From: Methylohalobius sp964654415 | Lineage (GTDB): Bacteria; Pseudomonadota; Gammaproteobacteria; Methylococcales; Methylothermaceae | Length of the DNA stretch: 64,000 bases | Assembly (NCBI GenBank): GCA_964654415.1 | Contig: CAZZIP010000001.1 | Location: 186,001-250,000, forward strand | Reading direction: 5' to 3' | In this document: piece by piece, positions 35,060 to 46,315 of the stretch | Position numbering within the stretch: position 1 is the first letter of the stretch | Layout: the number at the start of each line of letters is the position of its first letter | Notes under the pieces: generated by a model | Seen by the model: only the letters and a program-made list of their open reading frames with translations | Told to the model about the DNA's origin: nothing | The model's database searches: none | Position numbers and translations under genes: made by a program

Positions 35060-35517
35060 ATGGAAACCAAGCTTCGCCAATTTGAACAAGTCAGGGATGT
35101 GCTGGAATACGGTAAGTTGCTGCATCAAGAGATCAAAGCGCTTGCTGAGCGGATCGAGGACGTCGAGCAGAGCACTCGCCTTAAGCTGCTGCTGGAATAT
35201 TTAAAGCGCCACGAGGACAAATTGAGCCGGGCGCTCGGACGTTTTTCCCAGCAGACTAAACAGCGGATCTTAGACATTTGGCTGCCTTATCCTCCCGATC
35301 CTAAGATCGTGCAAAAGCTGCATGAGATCACCATTCACCCCAACATGAGCGTGGAAGAGGTGGCGAGGATCGTGCTGCAGTTTGAGGATGCGCTTATCGA
35401 ATTGTACAAAGAATCCTTGAACGAAATCGACGACCCGGATGTGCAAGAGATCTTGACCAATCTGATTCAACTAGAAGATGCAGAAAAACGCCGATTTGCC
35501 ATGAACTTGGCGCGATT

Positions 35518-35530
<13 letters not shown>
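35060..35530 (+). CDS. Helical protein of unknown function, ferritin-like layout
   Basis: 156 residues from ATG 35060 (AAGGAGAG 9 bp upstream). Almost entirely helical and charged, in two similar halves: residues about 12-60 (VLEYGKLLHQEIKALAERIEDVEQ then LLLEYLKRHEDKLSRAL) and about 110-150 (LQFEDALIELYKESLNEIDD then LTNLIQLEDAEKRRFAMNL). Each half looks like one helical hairpin of a ferritin-like four-helix bundle with Glu/His at di-iron-like positions, although the second E-x-x-H has lost its His (EDAEKRR). No named family was recognised. The 3' end overlaps the convergent acs gene by 13 bp. Confidence 0.6.
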
Positions 35531-37455
<1,925 letters not shown>

Positions 37456-37463
37456 AGCCGCCG

Positions 37464-37904
37464 TTAGCCCATTTGCTTTTCGCGCAGTTCTTCAATGGTC
37501 TTGCAGTCGATGCACTGAGTCGCGGTCGGGCGGGCTTCTAGGCGCCGCAAGCCGATCTCCACCCCGCAAGTTTCACAATAGCCGTAGTCGCCGGTTTCGA
37601 TCCTTTCGAGCGCTTCATCGATCTTCTTGATCAGCTTACGTTCGCGGTCGCGGGTGCGAAGTTCTAGGCTGAACTCAGATTCCTGAGTGGCGCGATCGGT
37701 GGGATCAGGAAAATTGGCGGCGTCATTCTGCATGTGATGCAGGGTTCGATCCACCTCTTCCATCAGCTGTGCTTTCCAACTAAGGAGGATTTTTCGAAAG
37801 TGCTCGAGCTGAGATTTGCTCATGTATTCTTCATCTTCCTTAGGTTGGTAAGGCTCGTATGGATGGGGCTTGATTTTAGTAGGAGTCTCTTGCACAGTTC
37901 CCAT
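37464..37904 (-). CDS. dksA: RNA polymerase-binding transcription factor DksA
   Basis: 146 residues. Coiled-coil region (MSKSQLEHFRKILLSWKAQLMEEVDRTL) with the tip motif NFPDPTDRATQESEF that enters the RNA polymerase secondary channel, then a zinc finger with four Cys (YCETCGVEI and QCIDCKTIEE). Works with ppGpp in stringent control. The start is ATG 37904; a later Met begins the coiled coil, but the extra N-terminus is also found in other DksA proteins. Divergent from the aminotransferase gene. Confidence 0.95.
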   Translation of the reverse strand: MGTVQETPTKIKPHPYEPYQPKEDEEYMSKSQLEHFRKILLSWKAQLMEEVDRTLHHMQNDAANFPDPTDRATQESEFSLELRTRDRERKLIKKIDEALERIETGDYGYCETCGVEIGLRRLEARPTATQCIDCKTIEELREKQMG

Positions 37905-38031
37905 GGGTAGAAGAACCTTAAATTAAAAGCTGAAATTGATAACAGAGAAATACGTTTTACGCAATCCTTTTTATTACCCAAAGTAAGCTTATAATTCGCC
38001 TAAGTTTAACCTCTATTTAGGAAGTTTCCCG

Positions 38032-39213
38032 TTGCATGCATGGGCATCCAGGGTTGGAAGGATTCGACCCTTCATCGTGATGGAATTGCTTGATCGGGCC
38101 AGGGCATTGGAAGCTCAGGGAAAAAAGATCATTCACTTAGAAATCGGCGAGCCTGATTTTCAAACCCATGATTCCATCGTGCGCGCGGGTCTGGACGCAA
38201 TCGCCGCTGGTCAGATTCGGTATGTCCCAGCGGCCGGACTTCCTCAACTTAGACAGGCGATTGCAACATTTTATCAACGGCGTTATGGAGTCGGCATAGC
38301 GGCCGAGCGGATATTTTTGACTCCAGGTGGGTCAGGGGCGTTTCTCTTGGCGTTGGCTCTTCTCCTCGAGCCGGGCAAAAGGGTACTGATGACCGACCCC
38401 GGTTATCCATGTAATCCGAACTTCGTCTACCTGTTCGGTGGGGTGCCAGAAGCGATCCCGGTTACAGCGGCTACTGATTTTCATCTTACGGCAAAGCTGG
38501 TTCGGCAACATTGGCGACCGAATACGGCAGGGGTTTGGCTGGCTTCGCCCGCCAATCCTACCGGGGCCGTGATCGAGCCGAGAGAACTGGCAGCTATTTG
38601 CCAGGTTGTGGCAGAAAAAGGTGGCTTCGTGCTGTCGGATGAGATCTATCACGGCTTAGAATACGGCACGCGCTGTGTATCGGCCCTGGAAGTGAGCGAT
38701 GAGGTCTTCGTGGCCAACAGTTTTTCCAAGTATTTCGGCATGACCGGTTGGCGTTTGGGTTGGCTGGTGGTGCCAAAGGTGTATGTCGAGGCGGCTGAAC
38801 GCATCGTCCAGAATATTTTTATTTCTGCTCCCGTCCATGCGCAATATGCAGCGCTTGCCGCTTTCGACCCGCAAACTCTGGAAGTGCTAGAGGAAAGGCG
38901 GCGTAAGTTTGAAGCCAGAAGGGATTTTCTATACGATTCGCTTTCGATGATGGGATTTCGGATTGAGGTCAAGCCGAAGGGAGCTTTCTACCTCTATGCT
39001 GATTGCTCAAAGCTGACCTTAGACAGCTATCGCTTTGCCTGGGATTTGCTCGAACAGGCGGGTGTGGCCGTAACCCCGGGATGCGATTTCGGCCGGGTTC
39101 GAGCCTCGTCGTACATCCGGTTTGCTTACACCATTGATTTTGATGGGTTGCAAGAAGGGGTAGAGCGGATAAGAAATTTTATCGGTCGAGCTGGGAAAAC
39201 TGTCCCGGCTTGA
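38032..39213 (+). CDS. Class I/II PLP-dependent aminotransferase
   Basis: 393 residues, fold type I. Visible residues: substrate and cofactor motifs LEIGEPDFQTHDSIVRAG, SPANPTGAVI, the VLSDEIYHGLEYG Asp/Tyr pair and the Schiff-base Lys in NSFSKYFGMTGWRLGWLV. The family N-terminus (RVGRIRPFIVMELLDRARALEAQGK) is encoded from TTG 38032, which supports this start over the later ATG 38080. Resembles AspC/AlaA/MetC-group enzymes; the exact amino acid is unclear. A TATAAT box sits at 37990-37995. It is followed at 56 bp by the XrtA locus but is probably independent of it. Confidence 0.88.
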   Translation: MHAWASRVGRIRPFIVMELLDRARALEAQGKKIIHLEIGEPDFQTHDSIVRAGLDAIAAGQIRYVPAAGLPQLRQAIATFYQRRYGVGIAAERIFLTPGGSGAFLLALALLLEPGKRVLMTDPGYPCNPNFVYLFGGVPEAIPVTAATDFHLTAKLVRQHWRPNTAGVWLASPANPTGAVIEPRELAAICQVVAEKGGFVLSDEIYHGLEYGTRCVSALEVSDEVFVANSFSKYFGMTGWRLGWLVVPKVYVEAAERIVQNIFISAPVHAQYAALAAFDPQTLEVLEERRRKFEARRDFLYDSLSMMGFRIEVKPKGAFYLYADCSKLTLDSYRFAWDLLEQAGVAVTPGCDFGRVRASSYIRFAYTIDFDGLQEGVERIRNFIGRAGKTVPA

Positions 39214-39269
39214 ATTCTTTGCTAAATTTTAACTAAGCAGCGACAGTTGTGGTGTTGAGGAGATAAGCC

Positions 39270-39890
39270 GTGGAGACGAAAAAAACATCCTGCCGAATAT
39301 TGCTCGGATGGTTGGCTATGTTGTTGATTCTTAGCGCTTGTGCTCGACTTCCGCCACTGAATCCCCGGGCCGAACCGCCTGCTGATTACACTTACATCAT
39401 AGGACCTGGGGATACTTTGGAAATGTTTGTCTGGGGAAATCCCGAGATCACTCGCACTGTGACCGTGCGTCCGGATGGCAAGATTTCGGCGCCGCTGGTG
39501 GAGGAGTTGCCTGCTACTGGCAAGACCCCTTATCAGCTGGCGCGCGATATCGAAAAAGAATTGTCGCGCTACATCCGCAATCCTCTGGTAACTGTGATCG
39601 TTTCCAGTTTCGTCGGTCCTTTCAGTGAACAGATCCGGGTGGTGGGGGAGGCGGCTAATCCCCAGGCGATTCCTTACCGGGAGCACATGACCTTACTCGA
39701 TCTGATGATTACCGTCGGCGGGGTAACAGAGTTTGCTGCAGGCAACCGCGCTACCCTGGTGCGCTGGATCAATGGCCAGCAGCAACAATTTCGGGTGCGG
39801 ATCGACGACCTCTTGAAAGACGGCGATATTTCCGCCAACGTCGATATGCTGCCTGGGGACATTCTAATCATCCCCGAGGCATTTTTTTAG
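39270..39890 (+). CDS. XrtA-system polysaccharide export lipoprotein (Wza/EpsA-like)
   Basis: 206 residues. A lipoprotein signal with lipobox LSAC near residue 28; the mature protein contains the polysaccharide-export domain YIIGPGDTLEMFVWGNPEITRTVTVRPDGKISAPLVEELPA and a SLBB-type segment (IRVVGEAANPQAIPYREHMTLLDLMITVGG). Shorter than Wza (about 380), as usual for the XrtA-type outer-membrane exporter. The start is GTG 39270 (GAGGAGAT upstream). First gene of the exopolysaccharide operon. Confidence 0.93.
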   Translation: METKKTSCRILLGWLAMLLILSACARLPPLNPRAEPPADYTYIIGPGDTLEMFVWGNPEITRTVTVRPDGKISAPLVEELPATGKTPYQLARDIEKELSRYIRNPLVTVIVSSFVGPFSEQIRVVGEAANPQAIPYREHMTLLDLMITVGGVTEFAAGNRATLVRWINGQQQQFRVRIDDLLKDGDISANVDMLPGDILIIPEAFF

Positions 39891-39908
39891 TCAGTTACGG
39901 AGCTTGCT

Positions 39909-41465
39909 ATGTACGAACTGCTTCAGCAAGGATTGGGCTATCTCAAAATCGCCAGTCGCTATAAATGGTGGGGGGTGCTGACCGCGTGGGTAGTCTGTAT
40001 CGCCGGCTGGGTGTTCGTTTCGCAGATGCCAGATCAATATAAAGCGGAAGCCAAGGTGTTCGTCGACACCCGCTCAGTGTTGCGCCCGCTGTTGCATGGA
40101 TTGACTATAGAGCCCGACGTTTCCGGGCAGGTGCGCCTGATGACGCGGCTTTTGTTCACCCGGCCAAATCTGGAAAAACTCGCCCGGATGACCGACCTGG
40201 ATTTGGCGGCCAAGGACGAAAAAGCGATGGAGGCGATCGTCAACCGGCTGAAATCTTCTCTGGCCATAGAAGCGGCCAATCAGGTCAACATCTTTACCAT
40301 CAGCGCTGAAGACGCTGACCCGCAACTGGCCAAGCGCCTGGTGCAGGCGATGTTGACCGTGTTCGTCGAGCAGGCTTTGGGGGAGACCCGGCGTGATTCT
40401 GATACCGCCCAAAGGTTCCTAGATCAGCAGATCCAAGAATATCAGCGCCGCCTGCAGGAAGCCGAAAAAGCGATCGAGGAATTCAAGCGCAAAAACTATG
40501 GCCTTTTACCCAACCAGGGCGGGGATCTCTACGGAGTATTGCAAGCGACCCATGCGCAGCTTGAAGAGGCAAAGTTGGCCGTCCAGGAAGCCATTGACCG
40601 GCGCAATGAAATTGCCAGGCAGTTGGAGAGCGAAGAACCGATGTTTGAAGATTTCGGCCAGGATCCTATTGAAAGCAAGATTCAGGCCCTTCAGTCACGG
40701 ATAGAGGAACTCCTCATCAAGTACACCGACAAGCATCCAGAGGTCATTGCCTTAAAGCGTAGCATTGCCCAACTCAAAAAGCAGCAGGCAGAGGCGCTGA
40801 CAAATGGCGAAAATGTCGGTGATGAGGCACTCCCCGGCGAGCTCTCAAGCGGTGGTGAGGCCAATCCGGTTTTCCAACAGATGAAGCTCGCTCTGAGCGA
40901 AGCCGAGGCCAACGTGGCTTCCCTTAGGGCCAGGGTCAAGGCTTATGAGGATAAGATCCAAAAGCTCCAAGAACAGATGGATACTCGCCTCAAGGTGGAA
41001 ACCGAGCTGAAAAATCTGAATCGGGATTACAGCACGATCAAAAATAACTTTGAAACCCTGCTGGCGCGTCGGGAACAGGCTAGGCTTTCTGAAAGCGTGG
41101 AGCAAAACACCGACACGGTCAAATTCCGAGTGGTTGACCCACCTCAGGTACCTTCCAAGCCTTCGGCTCCGAACCGAATTTTGCTTTCGGCGGGAGTGCT
41201 GGGAGCAGGCCTTGTGGCCGGGTTCGGCTTGACCATCCTGCTGGCGCTGCTCCGTCCTACCTTCATCTCCGTTCAGCAACTGCGGGAGATCACTGGTCTT
41301 CCGGTTTTGGGCTCGATTTCCATGCACTGGGTGCCTCAGGTTCGCAGGAGGAAATTGCGTGAGTTCATCGGTTTTTGTGGTGCCTGTGCGGGACTTTTGA
41401 TCGCCTTCGCAGTTTTGGTCTTGATGGAGATCAAGGGGATTAATCTGTATTCTACAAACATTTGA
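39909..41465 (+). CDS. XrtA-system chain-length determinant protein (Wzz/EpsB-like)
   Basis: 518 residues. N-terminal transmembrane helix (WWGVLTAWVVCIAGWVFVS) with a Wzz domain (QYKAEAKVFVDTRSVLRPLLHG), a long periplasmic coiled coil (about 170-400, rich in Glu/Gln/Lys), then a GNVR-like stretch (KVETELKNLNRDYSTIKNNFETLLARREQARLSE) and C-terminal helices (LLSAGVLGAGLVAGFGLTILLALL and a last one near the end). Regulates polymer length together with the autokinase encoded next. Confidence 0.94.
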   Translation: MYELLQQGLGYLKIASRYKWWGVLTAWVVCIAGWVFVSQMPDQYKAEAKVFVDTRSVLRPLLHGLTIEPDVSGQVRLMTRLLFTRPNLEKLARMTDLDLAAKDEKAMEAIVNRLKSSLAIEAANQVNIFTISAEDADPQLAKRLVQAMLTVFVEQALGETRRDSDTAQRFLDQQIQEYQRRLQEAEKAIEEFKRKNYGLLPNQGGDLYGVLQATHAQLEEAKLAVQEAIDRRNEIARQLESEEPMFEDFGQDPIESKIQALQSRIEELLIKYTDKHPEVIALKRSIAQLKKQQAEALTNGENVGDEALPGELSSGGEANPVFQQMKLALSEAEANVASLRARVKAYEDKIQKLQEQMDTRLKVETELKNLNRDYSTIKNNFETLLARREQARLSESVEQNTDTVKFRVVDPPQVPSKPSAPNRILLSAGVLGAGLVAGFGLTILLALLRPTFISVQQLREITGLPVLGSISMHWVPQVRRRKLREFIGFCGACAGLLIAFAVLVLMEIKGINLYSTNI

Positions 41466-41480
41466 AGGGGGGTACTTCCC

Positions 41481-42353
41481 ATGAGCATTATCGAAAAAGC
41501 TCTCGAAAAGCAGGATATCTCCCCCGAGACTCAGCCGTTGGTATCGGAGGAAAAGACAGCAAAAAGCGAATTTGAATTAACCGAGACCGCAAAACAGGGA
41601 GAGGCCGGACGTAGGAGTCAGCAGATCAAAGTGGATGTGGAAAAACTGCTGGAACAGGGCATGCTGTCCCCTGATGCGGCGCATGGACAGCTCGTAGAGG
41701 AATACCGGCTAATCAAGCGCCCCCTGTTGGTAAACGCGTTCGGGGAAAACCGTAATCGGATCGGGAATGCCAATCTGATCTTAGTGACTAGCAGTTTGCC
41801 AGGTGAAGGAAAGACCTTCACTGCAATCAATTTAGCCTTGAGTATCGCCGCTGAACGCGACAAGACAGTGATGCTCGTAGATGCCGACGTGGTTAAACCC
41901 GCTATTTCTCGGTTATTCGGCGTCAGTGATCGGGCAGGACTGATTGACCTTTTAGAACACCAGGCGACTTTTGCCGATGTGCTACTTAGAACCGATGTTC
42001 CTAAGCTGACCTTGCTTCCTTCTGGCCGCCGCCATCCTCATGCCACTGAACTTTTAGCCAGCGAAGCGATGGCAAAACTGGCAGGAGACATGTCGAGGCG
42101 TTACCCGGACCGCGTCATTATCTTCGATTCCTCACCTCTGCTTGCTACGACTCAAGCCAGCGTTTTGGCAAGCCATGTCGGGCAGGTGTTGCTGGTGGTG
42201 GAGTCGGAATCCACCCCCCAGTATATCGTCAAGGAGGCCGTCGAGATACTGTCTGGCTGCGAGTTGGTGGGGTGTGTCTTAAACAAGACTACGCAGGGTT
42301 TCGGCTTCGGATATTACTATTATGGATACAAATACTACAACTACGGCGAATGA
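41481..42353 (+). CDS. XrtA-system tyrosine autokinase (BY-kinase)
   Basis: 290 residues, cytoplasmic. Walker A VTSSLPGEGKTFTAINLALSIA, Walker A' VMLVDADVVKPAISRLFG, and Walker B-like VIIFDSSPLL. The C-terminal Tyr cluster (GFGYYYYGYKYYNYGE) is the autophosphorylation tail of bacterial tyrosine kinases. The N-terminal region (about 1-95) is charged. Partner of the chain-length protein just upstream. Confidence 0.95.
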   Translation: MSIIEKALEKQDISPETQPLVSEEKTAKSEFELTETAKQGEAGRRSQQIKVDVEKLLEQGMLSPDAAHGQLVEEYRLIKRPLLVNAFGENRNRIGNANLILVTSSLPGEGKTFTAINLALSIAAERDKTVMLVDADVVKPAISRLFGVSDRAGLIDLLEHQATFADVLLRTDVPKLTLLPSGRRHPHATELLASEAMAKLAGDMSRRYPDRVIIFDSSPLLATTQASVLASHVGQVLLVVESESTPQYIVKEAVEILSGCELVGCVLNKTTQGFGFGYYYYGYKYYNYGE

Positions 42354-42359
42354 GACGGC

Positions 42360-44090
42360 ATGGAAGGCATCCGTTGGATATTGCTGGGGTCAGTTTTGGT
42401 TGGCGTATGTATTCGTACCGACGCTGCCCAGTGGCGGATAACACCTAGCCTGACGATCCGGGAAACTTACAGCGACAATGTCACCTTAGACAAAAACGGG
42501 GAAAGTGCCTGGGTGAGCGAGATTAACCCTGGGATCTCGATTTCCAGAGGACGGGTAAGCGGCGGCGGGTTTGGCGGCTTGGGGGGCGGCTTTGGTGGAC
42601 TTGGTGGGGGGTTGGGAGGAATAGGAGGAGCTGGATTTGGCGGTTTGGGAGGCGGTGGGTTTAGTGGCCTCGGGGGTGGTTTTGGTGGCCTGGGCGGGGG
42701 AATAGGTGGTTTTGGCGGCGGGTTCGGCGGTTTTGGGGGCGGTGGGCTCGGTGGCGGACGCCTTGCCCTCAACCTTAATTACCGGATGCAGAACATCTTC
42801 TCCACCCAGGAAGGGCGCGGTTATGACCTGCGTCATCAACTTCGGGCCAGTTCTACAGCAGAACTCGTGCGTAACTCGATTTTTCTGGATACCCGTGCCA
42901 GCGCGGGGCAAACCCTGATCAATCCCCAAGGGCGCCAGTTCAGTGACAACATTGCCAATACTGGCAACCGCGCCAATTTCTATACTTTTAGCGTCAGCCC
43001 TTCCTGGCGCCACCATTTTGGTGGCTATGCCGACAGCGAAGCCAGGCTTGGTTACTATTACGTCACGACTTCCACCAGCCAGGCATCGGCGACCCATATC
43101 ACTACCCAGTCAGCTTCCGTGCGCAGCGGGCGGCGCTTTACTATCCTAACCTGGGGCGGGGGAATTCAGAGCCAACGCCAGGTTCGCGCTAACGGCCAGG
43201 ATGTGGAATTTCGTTCCGGCATCGGCCGGGTCAACTACCGCTTAACGCGCACTTTCAGCACCTTCGTCCAAGGGGGATTTGTCGACAACCAGTTCCGCTC
43301 AACGCGGGGGACTGGCCGCAACGGGCTGTTTTACACTGCAGGCGTGATCTGGAGCCCGAGTAGGTTTTTGACCATAGAAGCCGGTGGCGGGCGCAACAGT
43401 TTCGCCACCATCATTCTCCAGCCCACCCGGCGCACCTTGCTCCAAGGAACCTACCAGAGGAACAACGTCGGCAGCCTCACCGGCGATGTCTTCCAGGGAC
43501 TCATCCGCCATCGTACCCGCCATACCGTCTGGCAGGGGCGTTATTTCGAGACCGTCACTACTGCCCAAACTGTGCTGGCTGAACAAGAGGTTTTCGCAGT
43601 GGTCGATGAATTCGGCGAGCCTGTAATCGACCCGGTTACCGAACAACCGGTACTGGTAGCCATCGACCTGCCTGAGCTGGTGGACGAGGTATTCGTGCGC
43701 AAACGGGGAGAGCTGTCGTTCACTGGCAATACGGCTAAAAATACCTTCAATGCCCGCGTCTATCATGAACGCAGGACCTTTCAGGTCAGGGAGACCGAAT
43801 CTAAAGTATTCGGTCTGTCTGGGGGTTGGACTTGGCGCTGGGGAGTCAGGACCAGCTCGCTTGTGCGGATAAACTGGCAAAAATCTGACTTTTCTGGCGG
43901 GCAACGAGGCTTTTCCGGTTTGGGGGGTAGGAGCAACACTTTCTGGATTGCCGCGTTTCGGATCAGCCGACGCCTGACGCCGGACGTGAACGCCTACGTA
44001 GAGTATCGTCATCAGGCGCAATCCTCGGATATATCCGAGTTAGATTACCAGGAAAACCGTGCGGTGGCGGCAATCAACATGAGGTTTTGA
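42360..44090 (+). CDS. XrtA-system outer-membrane beta-barrel protein with Gly-rich repeat insertion
   Basis: 576 residues. Signal peptide, then many amphipathic beta strands typical of the TIGR03016-type outer-membrane protein of XrtA loci, ending in a Phe-terminated strand (NRAVAAINMRF). In the first hairpin (between PGISISRGRVS and GGRLALNLNYRMQN, residues about 68-133) an unusual block of about 66 residues consists only of Gly, Phe, Leu, Ile with single Ala/Ser, in approximate seven-residue units GGFGGLG. Expected role: outer-membrane export or anchoring of the polysaccharide. It lies 6 bp after the autokinase gene. Confidence 0.9.
   Translation: MEGIRWILLGSVLVGVCIRTDAAQWRITPSLTIRETYSDNVTLDKNGESAWVSEINPGISISRGRVSGGGFGGLGGGFGGLGGGLGGIGGAGFGGLGGGGFSGLGGGFGGLGGGIGGFGGGFGGFGGGGLGGGRLALNLNYRMQNIFSTQEGRGYDLRHQLRASSTAELVRNSIFLDTRASAGQTLINPQGRQFSDNIANTGNRANFYTFSVSPSWRHHFGGYADSEARLGYYYVTTSTSQASATHITTQSASVRSGRRFTILTWGGGIQSQRQVRANGQDVEFRSGIGRVNYRLTRTFSTFVQGGFVDNQFRSTRGTGRNGLFYTAGVIWSPSRFLTIEAGGGRNSFATIILQPTRRTLLQGTYQRNNVGSLTGDVFQGLIRHRTRHTVWQGRYFETVTTAQTVLAEQEVFAVVDEFGEPVIDPVTEQPVLVAIDLPELVDEVFVRKRGELSFTGNTAKNTFNARVYHERRTFQVRETESKVFGLSGGWTWRWGVRTSSLVRINWQKSDFSGGQRGFSGLGGRSNTFWIAAFRISRRLTPDVNAYVEYRHQAQSSDISELDYQENRAVAAINMRF
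42561..42758 (+). repeat. Tandem Gly-rich heptapeptide-coding repeat
   Basis: About nine imperfect units of 21-24 bp encoding GGFGGLG and variants (GGLGGIG, GAGFGGLG, GGIGGFG, GGFGGFG). Third-position variation between units shows that the DNA is not a very recent perfect expansion. It is in frame inside the outer-membrane protein gene. Confidence 0.9.
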
Positions 44091-44093
44091 CCA

Positions 44094-45209
44094 ATGTATA
44101 CCAAGTTTTATCGGCTCAGCAAAAAACCCTTTCAGCTTACCCCGGATCCTGAATTTTTCTTTAACAGCCCCGTCCACAAGCGCGCTTTGGCCTACTTGCG
44201 TTACGGGCTTACCCAGGGAGAAGGTTTTATCGTTGTGACCGGCGCTCCAGGGACCGGCAAAACCACATTGGTCAAAGCTTTGTTTCAATCCTTACAACAC
44301 CAAAACATCATCGCCGGCCTAATGGTTACCTCCCAGGTCGGGGCAGAAGATACTTTGCGGATCATCTCGGCGACGTTTGGCCTGTCCTACGATGGCGACG
44401 ATAAGGCTACTTTGCTTCGCAACCTGGAGCGCTTTTTCAAGGACAAGGCGCGGGAGGGAAAGCGGGTTCTGCTGGTAGTCGACGAAGCCCAGAATCTTCC
44501 GCTCCAGTCGCTAGAAGAACTTAGGATGCTATCCAATTTCGAACTCGGCGGTAGGTCTTTGTTCCAGGCTTTTCTTTTAGGGCAAGACGAATTTCGTAAC
44601 TCCCTCCAATCGGATCTTTTGGTGCAAGTGCGCCAGAGGGTGATCGCCACCTATCACCTGCGCCCTTTGACTCTAGAAGAGACCAGAGACTACATTTTGC
44701 ACCGCCTCAAACACGCCGGTTGGCAGGCTGACCCGAATTTCCAAGGCGAGACGTTTGCCCTGATCCATGACGCAAGCGGTGGTATTCCTAGAGTGGTCAA
44801 TACCTTGTGTGACAGGCTGTTGCTTTATTCTTACCTGGAAGAGTTGCACGAGATCGACGAGTCGGTCGTTAAGACCGTAATCGACGAGATCGAGCAGGAG
44901 TCCTCAGTGTCAACCGAGCAACAAGTCGGTTGCCCCCAGGAAGCGATCAGCCCTGTCTTGAGTCAGTCCATACAGGCTATTCCCCAAGCTTCGCCTTACC
45001 TAAATCGGATCGAAAGGCTTGAGCGCGCCGTGGCAGAACTCCAGAGGATCGTGCAAAAGGAGCAGGGACTGTTGCGCAAGGCGATCCTCCTGCACTTGGA
45101 CATGGATGCGGCTTACACGCCAGTTGAGACCTTGCCGAATGAGAGCACAGCGTGCTGTGCCCCCACCCATAGTGAATCCCAGTCAAAACCACCTCAGGAA
45201 GGATCGTGA
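44094..45209 (+). CDS. XrtA-system AAA ATPase (ExeA-like)
   Basis: 371 residues. ExeA-type ATPase: N-terminal MYTKFYRLSKKPFQLTPDPEFFF, Walker A TGAPGTGKTTLVKALFQ, Walker B VLLVVDEAQNLP, sensor region ASGGIPRVVNTLCDRLLLYS. The last about 90 residues are a poorly conserved tail with a short coiled coil (LERAVAELQRIVQKEQGLL); within it, residues about 351-360 (STACCAPTHS) are encoded by a palindromic repeat (separate entry). Cytoplasmic energiser or regulator of the XrtA pathway. It overlaps the next gene by 4 bp. Confidence 0.93.
   Translation: MYTKFYRLSKKPFQLTPDPEFFFNSPVHKRALAYLRYGLTQGEGFIVVTGAPGTGKTTLVKALFQSLQHQNIIAGLMVTSQVGAEDTLRIISATFGLSYDGDDKATLLRNLERFFKDKAREGKRVLLVVDEAQNLPLQSLEELRMLSNFELGGRSLFQAFLLGQDEFRNSLQSDLLVQVRQRVIATYHLRPLTLEETRDYILHRLKHAGWQADPNFQGETFALIHDASGGIPRVVNTLCDRLLLYSYLEELHEIDESVVKTVIDEIEQESSVSTEQQVGCPQEAISPVLSQSIQAIPQASPYLNRIERLERAVAELQRIVQKEQGLLRKAILLHLDMDAAYTPVETLPNESTACCAPTHSESQSKPPQEGS
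45145..45172. repeat. Palindromic REP-like element, copy 1 (in frame in ATPase gene)
   Basis: GCACAGC GT GCTGTGC (45145-45160) is a perfect 7-bp inverted repeat around 2 bp, followed by CCCCACCCATAG. It aligns with a second copy at 50255-50283 over about 28 bases with few differences. Coding in frame in the tail of the ATPase gene. Confidence 0.6.
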
Positions 45210-46315
45210 GCCTGCGCCCGAGGATAGTTTGTGTAGTCGGCGCGAGACCCAATTTCATGAAGATCGCACCGATCTATGCTGCGTTTGCTGCTCGCCAGAC
45301 CATCGAACCGTTCCTGGTCCATACCGGTCAGCACTACGACGAGGCGATGAAGGAACTTTTTTTTCGCCAGCTTGGCATCCCCGAACCGGACGTAGATTTA
45401 GGAGTCGGTTCCGGCAGCCACGCTTTCCAGACCGCGCAGATCATGCAGCGGTTCGAGCCGGTCTTGGAAGAGGCTGCTCCGCTTGCAGTATTAGTGGTGG
45501 GGGATGTTAACTCTACGATTGCCTGTGGCCTGGTGGCGGCCAAAAAGCAGATTCCGCTTATCCATGTTGAGGCGGGACTCCGCAGTTTCGACCGCACGAT
45601 GCCTGAGGAGATCAATCGGGTGCTGACCGATCAGATTTCTGAGTTGTTGTTTACCACCGAGCATTCCGCCAAAGCCAATTTGCTGCGCGAAGGGATCGCC
45701 GAGGACAAAATCCATTTTGTCGGCAACGTCATGATCGACGCGCTGTTGCAACACGTGGGGAAAGCCATCCCGCCGGAAGAGACCCTGGGCCGCTACGGGT
45801 GGGAACCCCTCGCCGAATTCGGGGTGCTGACTTTGCACCGCCCGGCCAACGTAGACAATCCAGAGATGTTGGGGAGATTGATCGAGGTGCTTGCCTTGAT
45901 TAGCCGCAGGCTGCCGTTGGTGTTTCCCTGCCACCCTAGGACCTACAAGATGATCGAACGCTTTGGTTTTCAGGAAATGTTGGCCAAAGCCAAGATCCTC
46001 GTGATGCCGCCTGTTGGGTATTTAGAGATGCTGGGATTGGTACGCGCTTCGCAGTTGGTGCTGACTGATTCCGGCGGTCTCCAAGAGGAGACCACCGCCC
46101 TTGGGGTACCGTGCTTGACTTTGCGCGAGAATACCGAGCGTCCGGTGACGGTGAGCGAAGGGACTAACACCATCGTAGGAACCGACCCTGAGCGCATTTT
46201 AGCCGCTGTTGAGCATACTTTGGAAACCGGCGGCAAACGCGGGCGCGTCCCCGAGCTTTGGGACGGCCGGGCGGCAGAGCGCATTGTGAAGGTGATCGAG
46301 GAAAGATTTTTATGA
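45206..46315 (+). CDS. wecB: UDP-N-acetylglucosamine 2-epimerase (non-hydrolysing)
   Basis: 369 residues. Family motifs: VVGARPNFMKIAPIYAAF, HTGQHYDEAMKELFF, HVEAGLRSFDRTMPEEINRVLTDQ, TLHRPANVDN and LTDSGGLQEETTALGVPCLTLRENTERPVTVSEGTN. Converts UDP-GlcNAc to UDP-ManNAc, a sugar for the exopolysaccharide. No WecC-type dehydrogenase is adjacent. Overlaps the deacetylase gene by 4 bp (ATGA). Confidence 0.95.
   Translation: MSLRPRIVCVVGARPNFMKIAPIYAAFAARQTIEPFLVHTGQHYDEAMKELFFRQLGIPEPDVDLGVGSGSHAFQTAQIMQRFEPVLEEAAPLAVLVVGDVNSTIACGLVAAKKQIPLIHVEAGLRSFDRTMPEEINRVLTDQISELLFTTEHSAKANLLREGIAEDKIHFVGNVMIDALLQHVGKAIPPEETLGRYGWEPLAEFGVLTLHRPANVDNPEMLGRLIEVLALISRRLPLVFPCHPRTYKMIERFGFQEMLAKAKILVMPPVGYLEMLGLVRASQLVLTDSGGLQEETTALGVPCLTLRENTERPVTVSEGTNTIVGTDPERILAAVEHTLETGGKRGRVPELWDGRAAERIVKVIEERFL

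Noticed and set aside
42561..42758. Possible CRISPR array
   Set aside because: The units are imperfect, 21-24 bp, without spacers, in frame with a protein gene.
42486..43097. 203-codon minus-strand frame with Pro/Ala-rich repeats opposite the Gly-rich region
   Set aside because: Composition is a direct consequence of the Gly-rich repeat on the plus strand; the outer-membrane protein explains the region.
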